Source: Lasiodiplodia sp. COLG20 (lineage: Eukaryota > Ascomycota > Dothideomycetes > Botryosphaeriales > Botryosphaeriaceae). From it: a stretch of 64,000 nucleotides of DNA. The notes beneath the pieces are model-generated. The model made no database searches and was not told where the DNA came from. It saw only the letters and a program-made list of their open reading frames with translations. Below are positions 14,101 to 23,100 of the stretch, piece by piece; within the stretch, counting starts at the first letter, position 1; each line of letters starts with the position of its first letter. The translations under genes and the position numbers were made by a program. The stretch is from positions 1,550,001 to 1,614,000 of the forward strand of contig VNWV01000005.1 of the NCBI GenBank assembly GCA_009801085.1. Reading direction: 5' to 3'.

Positions 14101-17100
14101 GTAAGAGCGTTTCCGAGAGCCCAGCAGAAGCAGTCGCAACCCCTGTTGAGGAGGTTGTTCAAGAGCCTGCGGCCATTCCTGAGCCAGAACTAGCCAAGTC
14201 TCTCGAGTTGCCAGCATCTAAGGAACCCGTCAGCGAGGCTCCGGTGGAGGTTGATCTTGAGCACTCAAGTCCCAAGGATTTGCCACAGGATGTGATTGCC
14301 GAAGCTGCCGCAACAACCCACCAAGACCATGCTCTGCCCGCTGCGTCTGTCCCTCTGCCTGACGCAGAAAATGATCAGGAACTCGCAGAACCGAAAACGG
14401 AGGAGAAACTAACCATCACCGAGAAGACTGACATCTTCGAGCATGTGCCCCCTTCGGAGCAGGTGGTCGTCCCCGCGCAAGTTGAAGAGGTGCCCCTTGA
14501 GGCTAGCTCTAAGACCGAGATTTCCGCCGTTCCTTTGGCGAAGCAAGCGCAGGAAGAGGAGATCATTCCTTCCCCGGAGGAACCTGCTGCTCAAGTCATT
14601 GTCGAAGAAGTTCAAGAGAAACAGCCCCACCACTTCTTCCCGACTGACGTACCTTTTCCGAAGGGCCACGATGAAGATGCGCAGATTCCGTTGGCGGAGG
14701 ACGAACGTGAGGAGTTCAAGGAGGCTGAGCGGGCTATGGAGGTGGAGCCTGTAGTTCAAGAAGTTCAAGAGGAACAGCCTGTCCACATTCTCGGTGCTGA
14801 TGTGCCCTTGCCCGAGGGCGCCGATGAAAATCTGGCCGGACAGTTGACCTTGCCCGGAGATGAACGCCAGGAGCTCCCGGAAGCTGAACGTGCCGTTGAG
14901 GCTGGACCCGTAGTCGAACACACGCAAGAGAATCAACTCCATGACTACAAAGAGCCTGAAAGGGTGGTGGAAACCGAGGCTGCCATCGAAGAAGTGCAAG
15001 AAAAAGAACCACACCACTTCTTTGGCGCAAATGTCCCTCTGCCTGAGGGTGACGACAGAGAGCTTGCTGAGCAACTGTCCATGCCTGAAGACGAGCTCCA
15101 GGAATTCAACGAGGCCGAGCGGGCCATGGAAATCGAACCGGGAGTTGCCGAGAAGCCAATGGTGGAGATGGTTCCTGAGGTTGTACTGCCGACTGCTGGT
15201 TCTCTCGAGACTGTTGCTGTTCCTGAGCATCTCAACGAGCCAAAGCCAAGTGACGAAGTCCGGATATCGGGGGAGTCTTCCGCGCAACTTGAAGATGCCG
15301 CGACATCCGCTACATCTGAGGCTCCCCGCGAAGCTGCTCTTTCTGAGATTGCGGAAGCGCCTGAAGCGCCTGCTGAAGGTCCGGCTTTCGACGGGCCACC
15401 TGCGCCACATCATGAGAGTGAGATCATTTCTGTTGTTTCAGAGACACAGCCTGAGCTTGCTGTGTCTGATGTCGCACCAGTCTCTGAGTCTCACGCTGAA
15501 GCCCAGCCTTCTACTGACCTACCCGTGCTTCCTCAGGAGAGCGAACAAGCCACAATCCTCCATGGGACGCAGCCAGAAGAGGAATGGTCAGTCAAGCCAT
15601 CCAAGAAAAAGAAGGGCAAGAAAAACAAGAAGGCTAAGGCATCTGGACAATCGAGTGTGGACATCACCGAGCCGCCAACACCGGCAGAGCGCGACGTCCC
15701 CGAACCTTCTCGTGACATGGGTGCTTTGGAACAACTTGGCACTTCCGAGCAGCCGGCGGAAATCATCCAAGCCGCTGGCGATCCAGGAGACTTGCCGGAA
15801 GTAGGCACGACTGCTGCTACTGTGGCCGATGCCGAAACAAAGCGGAGCACGGTGAACTTGGAGCATGAAGTCCCTCATGACCTTGGTCATTCAAGTACGC
15901 AAGGGCCAGAGCTGGCTGAGGGGCCTACTTCCGTGCTGCCATCTTCAACTATTGAGGAGGCCGAGCAGAACGAGGTCTTCCAAGAGCCGATGTCAACAAT
16001 ACAGCCCATAATCGCCGAGGAAGCTGCGAAATTTCCGTTGCCTTCGGATATTGAGCCCAGCTTTGCTTCTGAGGTTCCTATTACTCCTGCAGTCGAGCAA
16101 GTTCATGACAAAGCGATCGAAGAGCCTCAGCAGACGCGCGAACCAGAACCTTCCACAGAGGTACCTGCTGAAGAAACTCCAACCCTGGGTCAAGAATCAT
16201 CTGCTGCTATCGAAGCTCAACCTGATGACGAATGGTCTACTCCCGCTAAGAGCAAGAAGAAAGACAAAAAGAAAAAGAAGAAGCGCGGCTCTGTGGCCCA
16301 GACACCAATCGAGTCTTCGGCGCCCGGAAGTCCGAAACTGGAGGCAACGCCCGCTGAAGAGATTTCAACGGTGACATCGCAAACGCAGGGCGAGCCGGCT
16401 GTCACACTGGACCAACTGCAGCCCGCGGTGGAAAATGTCGAGGCTGCGAGTAAAATCACACCCGCGGCTACGGGCGAACCAGCCACCGTTGCAGATGATT
16501 TACGTGGCCCCGCTACCCCTGCTGCGTCGATGCCCATCGACCCCGCCGCTCCCGTAAGCGAGGAAAATCTCTCGAATCCGCTGGCAGGCGAGTCACGTGA
16601 TAAGACACCGCTTTATGCAGGCGAGTGGAAACTGCCAACTCATTCCAAGGAAGATGACAAGGAGGGCGATGAGCGTGGCGCCGCTCCCACCGGTCAGAAG
16701 CCGGTAGAGGCAGAAGCGGTGCCCACTGATGAACAGATCTCCAGCACCGCGACTCCACTTCTGGAGACTACTGAATCAGTGCCACGAGACGCGAACGCTT
16801 GGACTGAGGATCCCACCGCACCTTCTGCGCATCACCCACAGCCGGTCTCACTACTGCAACCAGAACTTGCCGACGAACCGCCGAAGGGCATCGAGTTTGG
16901 AGCTGAGCAGCAGGTCGAGGCGCCCTTGCAGATCGCTGAGCCTCTGACCGAGGAGCCAGCTGATTCGCCTGCTGTCCCTGAAGCCACAGCCGAAGAGGAG
17001 TGGGCCTTCATGCCAGCGAAGAAGAACAAGAAGGGCAAGAAAGGAAAGAAGCAGGGTTCCATTTCTTCAACTCCGAAAGAGGTAGAACAAGTTCCTGAGC

Positions 17101-20100
17101 CTGTTGCCGAGCCCATCGAGGATGTTCGCGCGGTCGAGAGCACTGTTTTGGAGAGTGCTCCCGCTGAAACAACGGGCGAGAACTTGACGGCATCTTCCAT
17201 CGAACCAGCAGCCCCTGTTGAAGCTGGTGAGGATGAGTGGGCCCTCCCCGCCAAGAAGAAGAAAGGCAAGAAGGGGAAGAAGGGCTTCGCCGACATAGTG
17301 CAGGATGCTGTGCAGCCAGACGAGGCGCCGGCCGCTCCTGAGCAAGACTTGCCGGAACAGGCTAGTAATCGCGATGGCAACCCGGAGGAAACTACACCAA
17401 CAGCGTTGGAAGCCAAAGATGATGTTCCAACGGAAGTCGCGCAAGATAGCACAAGCGTTGAAGCGTCTCTTGAGTCTTTTGTTCCGGTCACAGAAGCACC
17501 GGCTTCTCAAGAACTGCCGGGCGAGGAGCAATCTTCTGATGTCAAGCCGATCAGCGATGTTCCTACGGAGAAGCCCACCGAGGTTGAGACTGTTCCGGAG
17601 CAGCCGAAGGAGGCCGACGCTGAAGACATTTGGGCGGTGCCAACGAGGAAAGCAAGCAAGAAAAAGAAGAAGAAGGGCAAGCAAGTGTCCCTAGAAGAGC
17701 CTGCCACGCCTCCGACGGCAGAACCTGTTGCTGAGCCTAGCACAGTGGAGAACGTCTCCGAGGCTCCCCCGGTAGAAGATCCCAAGGAAATTCTGGAGGC
17801 GGAAGAAGCACCACCTGAAGTTGTTTCAGAGTCCTTGCAGCCCGATGTCAGCCTCGAGGTGCCCCCTGCAGTCGAAGAGCCCAAGGAGATTGGTGAGGTC
17901 GATGTTGAAGATGAGTGGGCACCTGCTCCGACTTCTTCCAAGAAGAAGAAAAAGAAGGCGAAGAAGGGAAAGCAAGGATCTGTTTCTGAGGCCCTGCCCA
18001 CTTCTGATGAGGCCCCTCCGGCCGTAGAGGAGAAAGTGGAGGAGCAGCCCGCGGAAGATCAAAGCGTCGAGGTCGTGCCAAGCGAACAGCCACAAGCGGT
18101 TGCGGAGCCCGTGCTCGAGGAGCCTATTGAAGCTGCCGTAGAGCAGGTCCCAGAGAGCAAGGACGTCGATTTGGTTCCGAGCGAGCAGCCGCAGCAGTTG
18201 ACCCAGGAGCCTGTTGTCGAGGCTGTCGAAGCTGTCGAAGAGCAAATTCCGGAATCGAAGGACGTCAAGCCGCAACCGGATGTCGAGCCTGTAATGGAAG
18301 ACATCACTGACAAAGGTCCGGTTGAGGAGCCATTGGACAAACCCGTTGTGGAAGAACAGCTCGCAGAAGCACCTGTCGTGGAACAGCCTGTCGAAGCTTC
18401 CATTGAGCAAAACCCTGTCCAGCAAACTCCACCCTCTGAGCCAGCCGTGACGGAGGTTGCAAACGTCCAGACCCCTCAGGAGGCGGGCGAGGATGAATGG
18501 GATCTTCCAATCAAGAAAAAGAAGGAGGGCAAAAAGGGAAAGCGGGATTCTACTCCCAGTACACCACCTGTCGTTGATGAGCCTGCCACCGTCGTCGAAG
18601 AACCCACGGTGCCTTTGGACACGGCTAGCCCCATCATTGAGGAGCCCTCTCACGTCGCCGAGCAGACTGCACCCATAACTGAAGAGTCTGTGCCGATCAC
18701 CGCCGACACGCAAAATGATGAAGTCCACCTCACCGAAGAACCGAAAACCTTCGGCGACGAGCTTAAAGATATTCCCACTTCGGTCGAGCTTCTCAACCAG
18801 GAGTCCTCCTTGCCTATTGAAGCCGAAGCTCAACAAGAGGCAGACAAAGCTCTTCCTGCTACAGAACCCGCCACCAAAGATGAACCTTCTACACAGGAAA
18901 TTGAGGCCGTTCAAGAAACACCACAGGAAGCACAACCTGAAGATGTGTGGGCTGTACCAACGCGGAAGAAGTCCAAGAAAGGCAAAAAGGGCAAGCAACC
19001 AAGCGTCTCCACTCCGCCAGCTGAACTTTCACAAGTCCAACTTGAACCTGAAACTGTCAAAGAATCACAACCCGAGTCGGAGGCCATCAGCGAGCCGCAG
19101 CCCGTGCCCGAGGTTGTCAGTGAATCTCAGCCCGAGGATAAGCCAAAAGAGCCGCAAGAGTCTATGCCTATCGAGGCCGTTCCTGATGAGGAGTTCAGCA
19201 TGCCTTTGAGCAAAAAGGACAAGAAAAAGCAAAAGAAGAAGATGGCTGCTGCCACTGCTGCTGCTGCGGCGGCGGCTGCTTCAATGGACGATCCGCCGGA
19301 AGTTCAGACCAGTTCGCCCCTCGACGATGCGGCTACACAGGATGTCCCTCGCGAGGAAGATGTTCCCAATGTTGAGCATGACAAAGAGTCCACTGTTCCT
19401 CCACTCAGCTTTGCCGATGCTGCTAGTATCATGGCCGCAGGAATCTCTGACTCAAAGCCCGAGGAGCAGGAATTGCAAAGCTCCGCTGCTCAACCAGAGC
19501 CACTAGCAGAAGCTAAACATGAGGGCGCGGAAGAGGTCAAGGACAGAGCTCTTGAAAACGACAAGATTTTGACTGAAGAATCTGCCTTGCCTCAAACCAC
19601 GGAGGAGGTCACTTCCGAAGATGTAGCTCGTGACGTTGCATTACCCGAAACTGGCACACAGGATTCGCTCGATTTCGAGCCTAGGAAAGAGGACAAGGCG
19701 CCAGTCTCTACGGAGCCAATAACAGCATGGCTGGATGGTGAAGACAAGAACTCCAGCTCCAAAGCTCCATCCTTTGGCTTTGCAGCTGCCGCTGGCATTC
19801 TGGCTGGCATCGTTGCCGATTCGCGGCGCGAAGAACAAGCTCCTGAGCACTTAAAGTCAACCGAGCCTACGCTTGAAGATGCTGCTGGCGTTTCGGAGAC
19901 GCCGTTCATAACCACTGTTCCTGGCACTACACCGCCAGATGTTGCCCAAGAAATTCCCGAAGGCCCACCTGCTGTGCTTGAAGAGACGGACGCACAAAAA
20001 GTGCCACCGACGGAGCAGCTGGAAGTTGATGCGTCGGCTGGAGATGTCGTTAGCCTACCCTTGGAGACTCCGAGGGATGTCGATGCTACGACTCTCGAGC

Positions 20101-23100
20101 CTGCTCCGGCGCCGGTGGAGGTGGACCCTTCCGAGGAATTCGCCCCGGTCAAGAAGAGCAAAAAGAAAAAGAAGAAGGGAAGCAAAAGCTCTGGTGCGGA
20201 AACGCCGACTGTGGAGGAGCCAGTTCCTGAGCAGCCAATTCTTGAATCGAAGGAACTCCCGGCAGAGCCAGGCGTCGAAGCTGCAATCGCGCCTTTTGCT
20301 GAAGCTGCAACTGCCGACATTAAGCCTGCTGAAAGCGAGCCTTCAACACTTGATCAAGCGAAGGAGGTTGCCGAACCAGTTTCTGGTTCCGAAGAGAAGC
20401 GTTCTGGATCTCCTGCCCGCGATGTTGACTTTGCAGCCACCTTGGCGGCAGGCTTGCAGGATTCCGGTTTCGACCCTAGCTTTGTTCTCGATGATCCTAC
20501 TTTCCACGAACGCAAGACTCCCCCGGGCTCCGCTCTTGAGGCCGACAGCGACGTTGAATTCACGTCGATCAAGCCGAAAAAGAACAAGAAAAAGAAGAAG
20601 GCTTTGGCGATCCAGGATGTCGACGAAGACCAGGAAACAAAGGAAGTCATTGCTCCCGCCTCGCCTAGCCAAGAACCGATGGCGGAAGAGGCTCCAAGTC
20701 ACGATCCAGCCTTCGCTGCCGCAATGGCTTCCGTCCTAGATGACCCTACTTTCAACAGGAGAACACCCTCCCTTGATTCTGCAAAGGAAGCCGTGTCTGA
20801 TGAATTCTTCCCTTTCCAGAAAAGGCCAAAGAAAAAGAAGGGGAAGAAGAGTCAGGATGCCAGCCCCGAGCCCGAACTGGCTGACAAGAGCCAGCTCGAG
20901 ACTACAGAGCAGCCCACTCCGGTCAGAGATGTGCCTCAAGATGAAGCTAGTCGCATAGTTCCACAGCTATTGCCTGAGGCTGCTATCGAAGAACATCGTT
21001 CTGTGACCGAGCAGTCACCCGGAGAAGTCGAACATCCGAAGGATACTGTCGATGAACCCCAGCCTCTTACTACAGACGAATACACTCGGGATCCAGTTGT
21101 TGAGTCTCCGGTGGTCGAGGCTCCCACGGATGTGCCCACCGCTGTTGAGAATCCAGCTGCCGAGAGTGAACCCGTGGTTGTGGAGGCGACAGACGACAGA
21201 CTTTCGCTAGATGCTGCTCCGGCTGAGAGGAGCGTCTCTCCGGATGTTGCTGCGCAAAATGAGTGGGCCCTTCCGATTAGAAAGAGGAGCAAGAAGGGAA
21301 AGAAAGGAAAGAAGGGCGCAAATGATGAGTCTGGCGAGCAGACACCAATTGAGCAGACGACAACATCGACTTCAACTGCCCCGGTCTCGACGTCTTGGGC
21401 AGATCAGATGGAGGAAGATACGCCAATTGAGATTCCTGCCCAGGCAGGGTCACTTGTCCAAATGCTTGAAAAGCAACATGAGGAGCCTACTGTGGAGAAG
21501 GGGATGGAAGTGAACCAGGAGTGGGATTTTCCATGGAACAGGAAGAATGATGAAGCGAAGCGGATGTCTGTCCAGGAGATGGTGGATCAGTGGCAAGTGA
21601 ATGAGAAGGCAGTTGGTATGGAGGAAGGGGAGCAGAGGCTGCAGGAGCCAACCCACGTCAGGGCATTCGAAGAACGGCCTATCGCGCTTCCCGAGCTCAG
21701 CACGAAGCAAGAACCAGTTGAACAAGAGGCACCGTCACCAGCTGACAGCCAGGGTAGTAGGATTGCGAACCTTTTCCCTGGTCTCGAAAGGGTGAAGCGC
21801 AAAGTCCCACCACCGAGGCCAGCAGAGTCTAGTCCCACCGACTCGCTTGAAAAGAGGGGTTCGCGCTCTTCTCTTGTGAGCGAACGTGGGTCGTTTGAGA
21901 GGCTGCGAAGAGGCTCTCCTTTGCACAGCAAGCGTAGCATCGAGAGGGAGAAGGGGACGGAACCGCATCGCCGTCTCGGCGGTCTTGGACATGTCAACCA
22001 ACAACCCACGTGGGAATTCCCGCCGGATGTGCCAAACAGAGACAGCGCGGTCAACATGAACGACACCCCAATCCTTCACACGGAACCCACGTTCCGCAGC
22101 ATGGTAAGGGATAGCGGCTTCCACGAAGGTGATCACACTCCGATTGAGGATGAACAGCAGGTCTCTCCGCCCGCACCAATGCGGGTTGACGTGGAAACAG
22201 GACCCGAATGGGAGACGTCTGTCAGACAGGGTGAATCGACTGAGAATATTCCCATGGAAGATGCCAATAACCAGGAGGCCCCTCCGACAGTAACTCCAGT
22301 GGAACGGACCAGCCCTCCATTTCCCGACAGCAATGCAGCACAAGGTACGCCATTTACATCTCCTACTGAGTCTCTTACAACCACAAAGGCACGGTCATCC
22401 ACGTTGTTCCAGTCCTCACCATCGGCAGGCTCGGTTCTCGACACTCCGTTGAAACAACCAGACACGCCCGGCGAACCCATGAGTATGGCCTCTTCCCCAC
22501 CTTCGGCGGCACGGGAGCTGCCACAAGAACCTCGCGAATCCCTCTTTGGAGATCCCACGCAGCAAACGCCGGAGAAACCACAGGCAAGCACGACACCGTC
22601 GCGTCATTTGAAGTCTTCCAGCATTTCGCTTGAGCCGATCCGCGAGCACAGTCCCGAAGACTCGGCTGTCCACAAGCAAGGCCGGCCTATCTCGGACGTG
22701 GGTATGCCAGATCATGGAGTCAAGTCCCTCAGGCGCAGCCTCGGATCCGGGAAGAGCCTGCGCGACGAAATGCAGTCTTCGCCAGGACATCCAGATGAAG
22801 ACCAAGCTACGGCCAATTCCAGGAATGCCAGCTTCGTGGTACGAGAGCGGGCAGGAAGCATCGGAGACCCGTTCGTGGAGAAGCAGCGACCGTCCAGCGT
22901 GGTCAGCGACCGGTCGATTGGCAGCCACGCCGGCAGCATCTTCGCTCGAATCAAGACGCCCGAGCAGATGAGGTCGCCCAGTTCAATCAGCGCGCGATCC
23001 GAAACACCTCCGCTGCGCAGGGTAGACCGGGTTGTGTCAGGTGACCTGCGGTCTGCATCGCAGCTTGCCGAGGCCAAGGCGCACGCTAGATCGCCCGCAA